DNA of 64,000 nt from Augochlora pura (Eukaryota > Arthropoda > Insecta > Hymenoptera > Halictidae). The position numbers were made by a program, and so were the translations under genes. Location of the stretch: positions 6,386,001-6,450,000 of the forward strand of contig NC_135780.1 in the NCBI RefSeq assembly GCF_028453695.1, read 5' to 3'. Position 1 is the stretch's first letter. The number at the start of each line of letters is the position of its first letter. Below are positions 25,981 to 39,551 of this stretch, piece after piece. The notes beneath the pieces are model-generated. The model saw nothing but the letters and a program-made list of their open reading frames with translations, did no database searches and had not been told where the DNA came from.

Positions 25981-28900
25981 TCATTTGCCCATTCCCACCA
26001 GCGCCTCGTCCATCAGCTCGTCGTCGGTGATGCACGGCGAGGCGGAGTGCGGCGACGGCGGGATGACCCTCGGCGAGGGTGCGGGACTCTTTACAATGTG
26101 CACGCTCACGGAAGGACTGGCCGGGAAGGCGGGCGGCGGGGGCGGCGGCGTGTTCCTGCGCACCGAGGCCGCCTGTGTCATCGCCCTCTCGGGAATGCTG
26201 GTGAAGTTCAAGCTCTTGGCCACGTCCTTCGGCGTGGAGAAGTCCAACAGCATCTCCGCAGCCTCCTGAGACGTCGTCGGCGGTAGCTCCGTGCCGGCCG
26301 GTTTCATCGTGTTCGACGAGTTCTCCGTGGACGCCGCGGTTCCCAAAGCGGACGCGCTGGAGGATCCTCCGGAAGACGGTACTTGCTGCTGCTGCTGCTG
26401 CGGCTGCTGTTGCGGTTGCAGCGGCTGTTGCTGCTGCGAAGGCTGTTGTTGCGGCGGTGGTTGTGGTTGCTGGGCCTGCGGTTGCTTCTTCTCGTCCGAC
26501 TTGTACTTGGTCAGATTCGCGTCCGCCGGCTTGATGCTCAGGTTCAAGCTCTCCGAATTCCCGTTGCCGGAACTCGGCGCGCTGGTCCCGTTGCCGCTGG
26601 CTATCGTGCCTGTCGCCATCATCGTAGAGTACACGGGTTTGCTGGTAGAAGGTGCATCTGTACCTTTTGGTAGAACGGCCATCACCGGACCACTTCCAGC
26701 GGCGTCGTCCTTGCCGCTGGCCGTGGAGTTTAGAGTACTACTCAGAAACTGCGTGTTGCTTCTACTCATTGACGGCTCTTTGCACGTGTCGCGAGACTCG
26801 TTCTCCGACGGCTGCATCGAGAGGTTCGTGGGAATGTCCAGATCGTGTGAGCTGTTGCTCGCTAGAGCAGGAAGCAGAAGATTGCTGGTGGTGTCGGTGC
26901 TGAGATTCATAGACATTGCCGAGGCTGCGCTGGTCATGGAAAGATTGTCGGGTTTCGTTTGTACATGATCCCGCCTACCCTGATTCGACTGGTCGTCCGG
27001 CACCGTTTTCACGGCGGTCGACGACGCGTTGGATAACGTTTGCAGTTTCCCCGGCTCCGTAGCTTGCTTCGTTGTTATGTTATCCAGAGTCTTTCCTGTG
27101 TCGGGAAGCATGGACAGTTTCTCGGTTTTTTTATCGCTGGATTCGGCGTTTGCTCGAGCAGACAATTTTGGTATTTGGAATTTGGTGTCTAACTGCTTCA
27201 TCAGTCCCTCCACGACCAATTGTGGTGGCAAGTTCGGCAGACTCGATAAATTGGACATGGTGGCGTGAGCAGCGAGAAGCTTGAACGCTCTTTCGCTCTC
27301 GCTTTCCTCCCGCAATCCAGAGGGGCTCGATTTTCTAGTATCGCCGATACCTTTAGATGGAAACAGACTTTTCTCGCCGGACTTCGACAACCGGGATTTG
27401 TCGCGGTTTCGACTGAGATCCGTTACTCCCGAGCTAGTCGTTTTCGGGCAGCTCGAAGACGATTTCGAGGATATCACGTTCTTAGAAAGCAGGCCACCGC
27501 TGCCGCTACCGCCAACGTTCAGTCCTCCAGTACCGTTGCCGCTACTAGAGTTTGGTCCTGATATGGATTTCAAAGCTGACAACATCTTCGGTCCCAATAG
27601 GGTCGCTTTGCTGCCGCTGCTGCTGCTAGAACCGGAAGACGAGGATCCAGACAATTTTGGGGAAGTCTGAGACGCGGGTTTCTTCGACGCTGGACCAGAA
27701 CTGACCCCCGGTTTCAACCCGGTGTGCGTTTTGGGGGAACCGTTACCCGACATCGAGGTCGACGAGGTCGACGAACTCGATGAGGCGCCGGTCACAACAG
27801 ACGCGGAGGACGATGACATTTTCAGGTTCGTTCCAGACTTGGAGTCTTTTGTGCGTGTTTTATTGATCGTTATCTTCATCCCGTCGGAGCTGTGCTTCAC
27901 CATGTATTCACCAGGATTCTTCGACTCTATAGAAGTATTCTTACTGACACACTTTCCCTCCGCAGCCTTGGCCGACGAACTACCGACGCTTCTCTCTTTC
28001 TGGCTACTCGAGTTGCCGCTGCTGCTAGTTGCGGTCTTGGTTCCGCCGTTGCCACCGTCGTCCGTGCAATGTTGAGCGTTCTTCAGCTTATCGATAACAG
28101 CGCTCAGCGAACCCTTCCTGTTCCTCGCCTGCTGCTGGGCGATCGCGGACTTGCCGAGCTCCGAACTACCGGACGGAGGTGTGCTACCGCCGCTGTTCGG
28201 CAACGTAGCCTGCGTTTCTCCGCTAGGAATTAATTCCAGTTGTTTTAACTTACCGCTAGAGGATTTTGTCTTAGGACTCTGATGACCACCGGATCCGCCG
28301 AAGGTTAACGACGATGTCTTTCTTTCCTTGTCACGGTTGGAGTCTTTGCTCGAAGACGACGAGGAAGACTTTATCTTGGATTGCCCGGAATCGGTGGTTT
28401 TACTAGAAGGAGAATTTGCGGCGGATTTCAGCGCGGACATACTCGGTTTACCGGTGCTCGCTGAACTACCATGCTTCGGCGACGATGTGCCGTGTTTCGG
28501 GCTCACGCTCGCAGGCACTGGCGTATGCTTGGGACTACTGCTATAGACTGGAGAGTGCTTTGGACTTTGCACCGGCTTGGTGGTTGATTGTTTCAATGTA
28601 GGACTGGACTTACCTACAAGAGCGAGGGGACTGGTATGCGTCGGCGACGGACTAAATTTTCTTAGCGTCGTCGCGGGCGAGGACGGCCGCGAGCCCAAGT
28701 TCGGCGGCGATTCGGTCGGTTTGATGCTCACCGATACCGGCTTCGACAACGGGTCCTGCTTCGACGATATCTTATCCGGCGGCGGTCCCATAGGACTGTC
28801 CTCTCTCTTTCGCTTACGTCTTTTCTCCATTTTACCTTTGTCCTCCGTAGACTTTCCCTTCGAGCTCTTTCTTTCTCTACGTTCGTCCGTCAAACTTTTA

Positions 28901-31900
28901 GATTGTGTTGGTCCAGCTATTGGAGTTATAGTAATAGAACTCGGTAAAGTAGTTTGTGGCGAAGACGCAATCGGTATTATTTCAATACCTGGTCGTCTTT
29001 CCAAACCCATCCCCGTAAGTACAGTGTTATAGTTTGTAGTCTGACCGAAACTACTGCTTGAAATTGGCGTTATACTTACTGATGGCGGCACCAAACTTTT
29101 GTTATCTTCGAATATAATCGGACTCTTTTTCTCTTCCCTTTTCCGTGATTTACGATCTCTTTTGATCAACTCTTCCACGTCTTGCAAGTCGTGGACTTCC
29201 GTAATCTCGCTTTCGTTGTCGAAATCGTAATCGGAGCTCTTGTCCGTCCCTAGAATATCAGTCGGGTCCAAATTAGAAAAATCCAAGCCGCTGGTCAAAC
29301 TTGTCGCCGATGTCGGCGTAGATGTCCTTGTCTCGTTCAAGTTGTCCCTACCACCGGTTGGCGTGCCCAACGGCGTTGAATCCGAGCTGGAGCTCTCCAA
29401 TAATATCTCCGCGGTCTCGTCTCCTTTTCTTTTCGGGCTCCGCCAAATACCATCGGCAGTTTTCCGTTTACGCGTCTTCTTTGCACGTTCGTTCATAGGA
29501 TTGGCTAAAGGGTTTTTTGCCTGTCCAAGCAACGCACCCAGTTGCAGAGGATTCAGCATGGCAGTGGTTGTGGTATCGGATTGGCCGGAATATGACGGAA
29601 AACCGATACTATTCTCCGTTCCGGCATCTAAAAAAGGCTGCTGCTGCTGTTGTTGTTGTTGCTGCGGCTGCTGTTGCTGCGACGACTGCTGTCTACCCAT
29701 AGTCCCATTCCCGTTGTTCAGACCAGGCTCCTGCTTTATTTTCGCTTCCCCATTGGTAAAATCCGGCATGCCGGAGCCATTTTGATTATTCTGATCTTTC
29801 CCGGAACCGAGATTAACGTTGTAACTCCCGTTTCCGCTATTCATATTATTCATTGTGCCCAAAGTGTCGCGACTTTCCCACGATTTCATGAGAATCCTCA
29901 TTGTCAGAGGTATGCTTAAACATTTCTGCAGAACTTTTCCAGTCAGATCCGACGTTCGCTCCGTATTCGTAATGCTAATACCGTACAATTTGCACTTCAA
30001 CGCGGAGATGTCCGTCAAATCCAATTCTGCCGTTGCCATTGTCTCCTCGAAAGGATGCTCCAAACTTACCGATATGTGTTGCCATGATAAAGCACTCACT
30101 TCGAATATAGTCGCATGTTCCGGATCTTGCCGCGCCATAGATCTCACGCAACTAGCAATTAATGTATTGAATAGCGCCTGCTGCCGCAGATACACCAAGA
30201 TTTGTGGAACATGGGCTGGATGCGTGAACGAAATACTGCTGACTAAAACACCTTCCATGTTTTTGTTCTCCGTCATGAAATAGCAGTGTTGCTGGTCCGG
30301 TAAACTCTACAACGAAACGTAAGCACAGTATAGTAAGCTAGTTCTGATATCGGAGAAATATTTAAAATGATGTACGTACAACATAAAGTCCTCTATTATT
30401 CCGACAATCTAGCTGACCATCGCTGGCATGTTGAATAATTAAACTAAGTAGCGGATGTGGAGCAGATACGTCTCCACATTCGAGTTCTGTAACCTTTTGT
30501 ATCCTACGTAACAGTTCCATACACATTGGCATCTTCTTAACAAGTTTCAATACAAAGCAAGCAGGTAATACAGATGAATTTGTACCAGTTAATGGAGCAT
30601 AGGATGGAGTACTAAAAATAATTTATTGGTTGGACAATAGTTCAACTAGTTCTCTGAACTTTCAACGGCTTACAAACCTTTTTCCTGTAGGACTTCTATT
30701 TACAGTTATGATACTAGATGTAGGCAACTTGTGAGCAGTGGAACCTTCCATACAAACTGTAACGGAATGACCGATCTTCCGTTTAATAACTATTTCTGAA
30801 TTTAGAGCATCACAGGTACGATTCTCCTGGTCTATTAAATCATAAGGAGAAACAAAATATGTAAGTTTCATGGCATGACCTCCTCTTCTTCGTTCGAGGA
30901 TCCCTAAATGAAAACATCATTCTAAAGATTTGACAATGACATTCGATTGTTATTTTGTAAACATTAGTGAAATGAAATCGTAAAACTAACCAACTGGGCT
31001 TTTATGAACAAGATTAAACGGTTCTTTCATAAATGTCTGCAACTGAGCTAAAATACCCAAGTCAGCCTCCAGTGACTGCAAAGCACTGAATGCTTTACAT
31101 TTTACTTTTTTATCCGCATTTAACTGATATATAGATGCTAAACCTTCTAATTGTACTGTAAAATCAAGGAAGTCTCCCCGTGACAAACAAGATACCAACA
31201 CATCACAGCTCTGCAAATAAATTATCAAGACATGTTTAACACTATTTCTGAGGAGTGTATAAAATTGAATAGATGTTTGTTTGAAAAGTTTATACCTGTT
31301 GTTCATTTTTCCCTTCATGATGAATCTTTACATCTTTAACGACACCTGTGGGTTCCAAAAGGACTTCCAAAAAAAACATATCTGAAGATATAAACAACTC
31401 TGTACCTGGTGGACCAGACATCATAAATTTTAAGCTGTAAATCAATCATAGCAGAAATGTTACTTAAATTTAGCTTCCTCTCTCGACAATTAGCAGTATT
31501 ATTAGTATTAACTATTTATTTACCCCAACTGTCTGGTTAAACTCTCCAAGCGTTCTACCATGGACTGTAGGGAGGTTACTTTTATGGAATGCTGCAAAGT
31601 ATCTAAACATTTCTGTAGCTGACCCTTCTCTGCGCTATCTATGGCAAACCTCTTATCCTATCAAAGCAATAAATGCAATTAATTAATCTCAATTTTATAT
31701 ACAATTTCAGAATGATGTACGTAATATATTACCAGCATCGCCATACGTAAATTTTTGGCAGTTTCCACCAAGGACTTGAACGTGGAAGCTTTGGAGCGTA
31801 ATTTTTCCATAAGTAATTCCATCTGCCATTCCTTCCCCTTATCCATTCCTGGAGGACTGGTGGTGGCAGGAGGCTGCCCACCTACATAAAAATTATTTAT

Positions 31901-32190
31901 ATAAAATACGTATTCCATACTCAAATTAAATTATTGAATAAATGGAACTACGTTTATCAAAAAATCGAAACGATTATTCATAAATATAATAATATCATAA
32001 ATAATCTTATTTTACGTGTCTACATAAAACATAAACATAGGTCGAACAAAAATTCTTTTCATCTTTCCAATAATCGAAATTACAGACGACAATCCAATTA
32101 TTCATGTTATTCGTAAAAAATGTATGATTTTTAGAAAATAAATTTCAATTCACACTCACTAAGGGGCTTTTGTCCGTTCGCAACATCCAT
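25981..32190 (-). CDS. MED1: Mediator complex subunit 1 (MED1), complete, 8 coding exons
   Basis: Subunit of the Mediator coactivator that links sequence-specific factors, including nuclear receptors, to RNA polymerase II. Exons in transcription order are 32190-32160, 31881-31733, 31657-31524, 31434-31296, 31210-30991, 30903-30678, 30611-30380 and 30306-25981. All joins are in phase, giving 1818 aa. The N-terminal MED1 domain (about residues 40-500) is clear, for example DKRFAIDSAEKGQLQKCLDT, MVERLESLTRQLG, RRGGHAMKLTYFVSPYDL and a QQHCYF motif just before residue 388. The rest is one 4.3-kb exon encoding a disordered Ser/Pro/Lys-rich tail with glutamine runs (about 583-601, plus a longer Gln/Pro tract near the C-terminus), a basic KKTRKRK patch near 644-650 and an acidic end. 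The donor at 30678/30677 is a weak GTTTGT, but the better GTAAGC four bases on would break the frame. The start ATG is followed by a 31-nt coding exon. Confidence 0.95.
26385..26490 (-). repeat. Gln/Pro-coding trinucleotide repeat in MED1
   Basis: CAG/CAA-type repeats (seen as CTG, TTG and CGG on the plus strand) encode a Gln-rich tract interrupted by prolines in the C-terminal third of MED1. A second, shorter glutamine tract is at about 29640-29690. The mixture of CAG and CAA codons suggests a selected protein tract more than an unstable pure repeat. Both probably vary in length between individuals. Confidence 0.8.
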
Positions 32191-34238
32191 GTAGCCTGTG
32201 TTGGATCACACGGATGTTGAAATATACGCGTATATCGATATACGTTTGTTAATCGTAATATCACAACATTATTATACACTACATTGTGACAGGAGTTGTA
32301 TTTTCACCTAACCCACGTTTGATCGTACAACTGCTCCTAACCTTCGCGCACAAATACAGCAACTATACTTGAAAGCCATACGTTTCTACTGTACATATAG
32401 GCGTTATCGTCCATAGCATGGGATTTAAGAGGGGAGGGGGTATGTTGTAACGCGTTATTAAAATACACTTCCCCACCCCCCTTTATATTTGCACATCGTG
32501 TTTTCTAATGTTCATTCGTTCCTGCTCTATCAACACACACGCGATGATAAATTATGAATTTCATTTTGAAATAGAATAAAACTTATTCGTTATGTTTTGT
32601 CTAAAATGTAAACCATATTTCTAACCGCTGCAGTTACGCTGAATTAAATGTACGATACGCGTTCAAATAATTGTATACTTCGCACGAATAATTCATTGTA
32701 TTTATGTGGCAGAAATATTAGAAGCAAACTGTCAGTATGATTATGTAATAAGCACAACTTAACGAAAAATGAATGTTTAAATGTAAATTGCAACATGTGA
32801 ATGTGTTTGCGGACATTCCTAAGCTCTGCACTTTCAATTCGTTGAAGCTTCAACGATTTACCGCTAGGCGAGGCCATTTGAAATTAATAACAGAAGAATC
32901 TTCAATGAATTTTAAATTAAATTGTTCTTAAAAAGGGAGACGATAATTAAAAATATTGATTGCGAAGAAGAGTCCAATTCTAGTTTAACATTACAAATTG
33001 ATTAAACTTTGAAAAATATTAAAAACCCGCTACGGAAGAAGGCTAACCAAATTTATATTTCAATTATTGAATTTGATTTATTCGTGTATATCTCGTAGAC
33101 TAATCTTATATTTTTAACAACAATATTATTTACAGAATTTTCTTGAACATAATGCAGGTTGGGGACGTAATTTGTCCATGAACCAGAATATATTACGTAG
33201 CGTAATAAACAAAAGAATAAATATTATTAGATTATAAAAAAGTGAGATATAAATTTTAAATAAAAATGAGAAATACATAGTTCTATATAAAAAAAAACTG
33301 ATTACCATCGTAGTAGTATAAAACCAATCTTATAAATTAATTCGTAAACAATAATAGATTAGAAAGGTATTGACCACAGCCGAATTTAATTATTCGTATT
33401 AAAGTATCAACATTTTTTCTTTATTTGTGAACATCTTTTTCAACAAATGCACTGAATTGTCTCTAGCTTACGCAAATATAATCATAAGTAATAATTAATA
33501 AAGATATCGTCGAAGAACTAATTGCTTCTATAATGATATATCCATCATTACTGAATTTTACATGGAAACGGAAATCATTTCTAAAAAGCAATAAACTCAT
33601 TTTTCTAAAAATTTCTCTTACAATGACGTTTTTTAAAAACGTATTAAAGTACATTCCTTTTTAATACTAGTAATTAGGTACTCCTGTTCCTTTTATTACT
33701 CATATTTATTACAAATGTAAATATTTAAATTCTACAATTTATTAATCGTAATACTATGTAATACCTTATGGCGTTTCACCCACGAATCTCTATTGGCAAC
33801 AAACGAATTTTTAATTAATACTGACGATAATTTGATCTAACTACAACAATTTAAACAACTGATTTACAAAACACAATACAATTTCATTAATTTTCACTGG
33901 AAATTCATTTTAACGTTAATTATAGTTGAACTAATAAAAAAAGCAGCAAATCTTATTTTATATGCAATACCAATAAACTGTAACAATAAGTCTCTTTTTA
34001 CAATTATTGCATTAGGAACTAGCATAATGAATCTATTTCAATTCCTCTGAAATTAATCTTGTTTAATATTTAAACTTTCTGAATAACAGTACATTTTGAT
34101 CAGCTTTCAGCTGAACTCAGTCTCTAGCACCTATTCTCTATTTTGTTCAGAGACTTGGACCTCCAAACTAGTTATATCTAAGTTTAAAAAAATATTTGCC
34201 TATCTAATATGAAACACCAATTTGTCAAGTATACAGTC
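32191..34238. other. Region between MED1 start and dysfusion stop
   Basis: About 2 kb of AT-rich sequence holding the MED1 promoter and 5' UTR (nearest 32190) and the dysfusion 3' UTR (nearest 34238), since both genes run on the minus strand. A C/T-rich stretch with G runs at about 32430-32490 is the only GC-richer segment. No open frame has recognisable content. Confidence 0.6.
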
Positions 34239-37200
34239 TCATTTAGGAAAGTCTTTAGAATCACTCATAGATTGACCCTTTTTACGTGGTAACTGTAACG
34301 TGATGGGCTGAACGTCTTGGACTTTCCTAGATCCCTGATTCGAACTACGAAAAGTGATCTTTAAGTTGGGCACGTGTTGCTCGGCTGTCCAATCGAAATT
34401 AAAAATTTGCGTTTCTGAATGTAGTTCGGAGTCAGGAGTATCAACTGGAGTGGTCGGTGTTGCAACGTGCGGGCTAAGATCTTGATGGACAACGTCAGGT
34501 ACCCTTTGTAATGTATCGGACCACACTGGACTCGAGTTCCAATGTTCCATGGTCAATTCGGATGGATCGCCTGTTGGTCCAGCAATTGTTACTACAGGCA
34601 ATGTCTTACCTTGAAGTCTTTTGTGAGATATATTTCTCTCGTTACAACAATAGTCCTTATCTAAGTCTGTGATATAATATTTGGAAGATGATAATGCGTC
34701 CATATTATATTGACCATGGCATTGGATAAATTTCGCACGGTAACCACTTAAATTTTTGTGGTGTGCTTTGTACCTATCTGTAAATTGGCCAAGCGCGTAA
34801 TGACCGTGCGGTATATTCACATGTATATTTCTGTTTTCATGTTCACTACTGCTGATCGACATGTCCACGGGTTCTGCATCCTCACGCGTGTTCCTTGTTG
34901 CATAGTCTTCGAGCTGCGTTTTCGTGGAACCATGCAGATCTTGGTCTGAATTTCGAATAGTAGGAGAATGCTGAGCATCGTTATTGTGAGTGTGAGGTAA
35001 CGATCGAGTATAGTCTTGCTGTTGATTATTTTGGCTACCAACAGCGTATGGCGTACTACGATTCTGATTTGCAGAACAGATAGTGTAAGTGAACTTAGTT
35101 TGGGAAGAATACTGATACAACCATGAGCTTGAACGCATAACTTCTGCTTCCCTATCACTGAAATATTATGTTTTCTTGAATACTATAAAATTGTTTTTTA
35201 CAGAAATATGTCAATTATAAAAATGAAGATTATCAATTTTTAATCATGTACCTTAAAACTTGATTTGTACACACAATGATAGGATGTTGACACTCTTCGG
35301 ATGTATCCTTGACTTGCAGAACGCAATGCACCCAAAACCATCGTCCGGAACGGCTCTGTAATCTTAACAATGCAGTTGCAGACCGTTCTTGATCAGACTG
35401 AATTACTGAAATAACCATTAATGATTGCATGATTTTATATTAATATATTAACTCTATTGAATTACCATGCAAAACGAAACATACCAGTTTGATGCTTGCA
35501 GTATGCTGTTCGTATAGAATCCCAATGAAGCAAATTGTACCAGGACACGTTTACTAATTCATTACGACTATATTCTAAATGGCTTTCTGCACTGAAAAAA
35601 CAATAAGTATTCTTAGCAAGAAGATATTTCATATTGTTATTACTTCTTTTTACAGAAGGATATTACGTTTTATCAATATGCAGATACTTCATATCCATAG
35701 AGTGGATCGTAGTGAAAATATTTGTCGCGCCCTGAACAATACTTTCCCTGGTTTCCGGTAAAACAACAGGCGTGCACGAAGCAAGGAAAACAAACTCATT
35801 TCGATTGCACACAGGAACAAAAGGTAAGAAGTGACCTTCAACAAGAACTACCTATAAAAATAACAATAAAACAACGCAGGCGAAAGTAATGATCGCTAAA
35901 ATAAATAAATTATAGGACAAAAAAACATAAATATTAAATAAAATATAACACATACAGCATCAGCGCAAACAAAACTGTATTAGCAAGAAATAGTATTTTT
36001 AATTTTGATAACATAGAGTAATAGTGAAAAAAGTATCTATACTTAAAGACTCTACCTTCTGATCACCGAAACGTAGTTGTCTTCGAGAATTTCTGGATAC
36101 ATTAATTCGACAGAGGAACAATCTTTTATCACTTGGAATTGGACTATTTCTAGATAATTGATTTTGTACAACTATATGATCCTGCTTGTCTATAACATCG
36201 TAAACGCTATCTCCATGGATAAGCAAGTCCTCCTGAAACGTATTGTTTAATATAGAGTATTATGCTGTAAAAACATACAAATATAAAAGTAGGATTTAAA
36301 ATTCTTGTGTCACAATCTGTATCATAAATTGTCATCACAGTTAATTACCATAAATACTATTTCTTTACAACTACTTTACCATAGAATGCCCAAGATATTC
36401 CGCTGCATTTTCTGATATATACAATAGTTTTCCTTGCTGGGTCATCATCATTATAAATCCGGACATGGCCTGAAAAATTGCATGCATTGTATGGCCAACA
36501 TTTGTACCGTAGTAATCGACGGTCAATAATACAATGCGATATGATGATAAACAATATTACTTTTGAAAATCCTATGTTAGGAGTCGGGATATTCGAAGAA
36601 TCGGATGGACAGTTTTTCAAGGCTGAAACACAAAATGCAACGTGCTATATTAATTTAAACGAACTTTATGAATCTATAAATTAAATTGTTTATAACAATT
36701 GTTAACACTTGTTAAAATCAATTTTATACGTAAATATGAAATTACATGTAATGTAATAATATTATACGTAAATATGATTTAATACGTAAATTTATATATA
36801 AATATAGAAGTAATATTGATAATTTTATATGTATAGTTATATCATTATTGCGAATTTTATTGTTCATAAACATCCGTAATCACAAATTCCCCCGATAAGG
36901 CTTTTTATCTGAATAGTTATAAGTAGCTTTTATGAATATTTATCTTTCAAGTGGCACTTAAAGGAATATTAAAATAAAGAAAAAAAGGCATAAAACAAAA
37001 TTTTAAAAAACTTCGATAGACTCATATATTGTTCATTTTTATTTAATCAACAAAAGAACAAAAGCGCCTATCTAGAGCATTCGTCTCTTTTAATGGTACA
37101 ATGCATAAATTTTGATGCCATACAAAAGAAACATTTTAACTAAATTACAAAATTTAAAATGCGTCTGAAAAAAGAAGAATTTTCCAGAAAATTCCTAGAT

Positions 37201-39551
37201 TGCAAAATTATCAACAAATTTCTTCCATTCTAATTCTTTAATTCAACTAATTCGTTTACAAGAAATTCGACTGTGTCCCATAAAGTGCAAAATTTCTGCG
37301 AAACATGAAATATTCGTTTGGATACATCGCCGGCATCAATCACCGCTCGTGCCTGTTACGAAGCGTTTATGCCCCCGAATAAAATCGGTACAGAGGAACC
37401 ATAATTGATCAGGGGTCAATGCGAAGGTGGACCGGTGAAAATTCGTCCGGGCCTGCGGATTTTCGTCTCCTCTACGGAGAAAAAGGGCCGCGCGGAAAGG
37501 AAAAAACGAGGAGAGAAAAGGGAGGAGGAAAAGAAGCGTATGCTAATGCAGCATGGCAACGTTTACAAACGGCGCTACACGGGACTATAGTATCGAATAC
37601 TGTGAAACAATGAGTATGTAGGAGAGAAAGAAAGAACGACCGAGAGCGGAGAGACGATACAGAGGGAGTATGGGTTACAGGAGCGTGAGAGTGTTGTTGC
37701 AAAGGCCGACAGGTCAGCGGATCACCCGGAACTCGCGCTTAGACTCCGCCGAGTTTGAATGTACGCCGATCTTACCTTCTTGCCTTACCTACCTCCCTAC
37801 CTTTTACCTATATATTGCTCTCTACGCTTGCACAACGGAGATGCCCGAAGTTTTTGATCCTCGTAACTCCGTTTAAATATTATCGTCGCGGAATAAATCC
37901 TATCGATGGAAAATCGAATCGTTCGTCGAAAAAAATCGCGAATTCCGAGGAGGCGCACTGGAATTATGTGCAGATCAGTCCGGCAGGCGAGCTATAACCG
38001 GTATATTCCTTTCATTTGGTCGATAAATCATCTTATCCGATTCTATCGCGTCGTTTTTTTATCATTTTTTTCATCTCGATGCAATGTTTCTTTTTATCAT
38101 AATCGAATGATTAAGCACGGCGGCGAATTTTTTGCATTTATCAGAAATATGTACGAATGTAATAAAAAATTAGGAAGTCTAAGGAATTTACAAACATTGT
38201 TGTAGAAGTTTTTAAATTATTAAAAGAAACAATACGTTCATATTTCAATTTTGTTTCGTACAATTGTTTGAGAGAATTTTTATTTTGCAGGGGAATCGGT
38301 AGATAATTGATGGCTAAAAATCAGGTAAAAAGGCCTTCTCTTCATTAATGCAATATAAATACATAAAGGTGACAGTCCAATGATGTAACGTATAAATTAT
38401 TTTAAATATTGAAAGCACATATAATTTCATTCTGCGTCAGATTTTTTAGCAAATTGAACTGAAGAATATATAAAAGAATATGTTACTAGCAATATATTGT
38501 TAATGAAAAAGCTATATTTCTGATAAACTTTGTTGATATTTTGACTTTGATTTTTTTCAGATTAAAGTGAAAATTTCAGCTTGAAACGAAGGCACAAAAT
38601 TCACTGAAATATGTTATGAAAAAATCAACGTTAAGCCGGAACGATATTTTCATTGAAGATGATAACGAAACGTTTTGAGACCGACGCCGCGCCGTGTGCC
38701 AACGCTAAAATGACCGACAAGATGAAGACGAACTTAAAACGCGGGAAGAGGAAAAGCATTGGCGACAGAAACGGTACCAAACGCGACACCAATGTATTCG
38801 TCTACAGATCGCGATGGACCACCCTTGTTTAAATTACAATAATCTCGCTTACCTTGTTGAAAGTAATTGGCTTTTCGAAGAAATACGCAAACCAAGGCCA
38901 TAAGCTGTAGCTGGGAAAGTCTCTGGCGGGTCGAGGGTGGTAATGGCAGTAAATCACGTAGGTTGGCGATTTCGGCATTTATCAGGTCCCTTCGAAGTTT
39001 GCTGGCACCTTTCGTTGACTTGCTCGCATCTATCCTTCAAGCACACGCGGATGTTACCGATACGTTATACCTATCAAAAACACCTAAGCCTACTTCTCAA
39101 AAAGCAATGTCTTCAAAAACCTCCGTCGATTCGTTCGAGAACGCTACCATCGAAAATGCCAGGAAGGTCAAAGTTCCACGATCGAACAAAGCTGTACCAT
39201 ATCCACGCAAACTACGTTAACTACATTTAATTCGAAACGATTGGTATTCGACTACAAAGAGCCATCGAGGTTGAATACCTTTTTCGAAAGGATTCTAAAT
39301 CAATTTTGAAGGACCAAAAGTCCTTGGTAGCGCGAACGGAACGACTGGTAGCGCGACGACTGCTTCGATTCCTCGAGTTTGCCAGCGTCGATCGAACCAC
39401 CACCGAACCGCACCGTCACAGCCGTCCAACGAAAGGGGTAGAAATTACGATTGACAGTGGATATGTCCGATACGTGGACCCGCGGCGTGGTGATATCGAT
39501 GGTAACCGAAACGCGAGCCGATGACCAGGCATTTACTTACCGATTGAACAT
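34239..39551 (-). CDS. dys: Dysfusion/NPAS4-type bHLH-PAS transcription factor, complete, 9 coding exons
   Basis: Nuclear bHLH-PAS factor. Drosophila dysfusion pairs with Tango and controls tracheal fusion and leg joints; vertebrate NPAS4 is the relative. Exons are 39551-39541, 39034-38853, 36622-36561, 36469-36380, 36232-36056, 35851-35667, 35591-35485, 35405-35252 and 35157-34239. All joins are in phase, giving 628 aa. The bHLH follows directly after the start: SKSTKGASKLRRDLINAEIA, then LRDLLPLP and RLSQLQLMALVCVF. PAS-A starts near residue 86 (QQGKLLYISENAAEYLGHSM). PAS-B spans about 205-320 (HSMDMKYLHIDK, ending QSRSGRWFWVHCVLQVKD). The last exon encodes a disordered tail of about 300 aa ending in a Lys/Ser-rich segment. 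The start rests on an 11-nt coding exon (ATGTTCAATCG) before a strong GTAAGT donor. It is chosen because it alone joins the bHLH exon in phase, and an in-frame TAA lies just upstream. Confidence 0.9.
36623..38852 (-). other. Second intron of dysfusion
   Basis: A 2.2-kb intron between the bHLH exon and the exon before PAS-A. Most of it is AT-rich, but about 37380-38010 is GC-richer with a GGAGAAAAGGG-type purine run. No exon-like sequence in phase with the gene was seen. The GC-rich part may be an intronic regulatory element or alternative promoter. Confidence 0.5.

Noticed and set aside
25985..30283. Many long plus-strand open frames (for example 26291-26968 and 28577-29032)
   Set aside because: They are antisense shadows of the 4.3-kb MED1 exon: low-complexity Cys/Leu/Val/Arg sequence mirroring the CAG, TCC and AGC codons of the coding strand, with no domain.
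35579..35761. Plus-strand 60-aa open frame
   Set aside because: Antisense to two dysfusion PAS-B exons and the intron between them.
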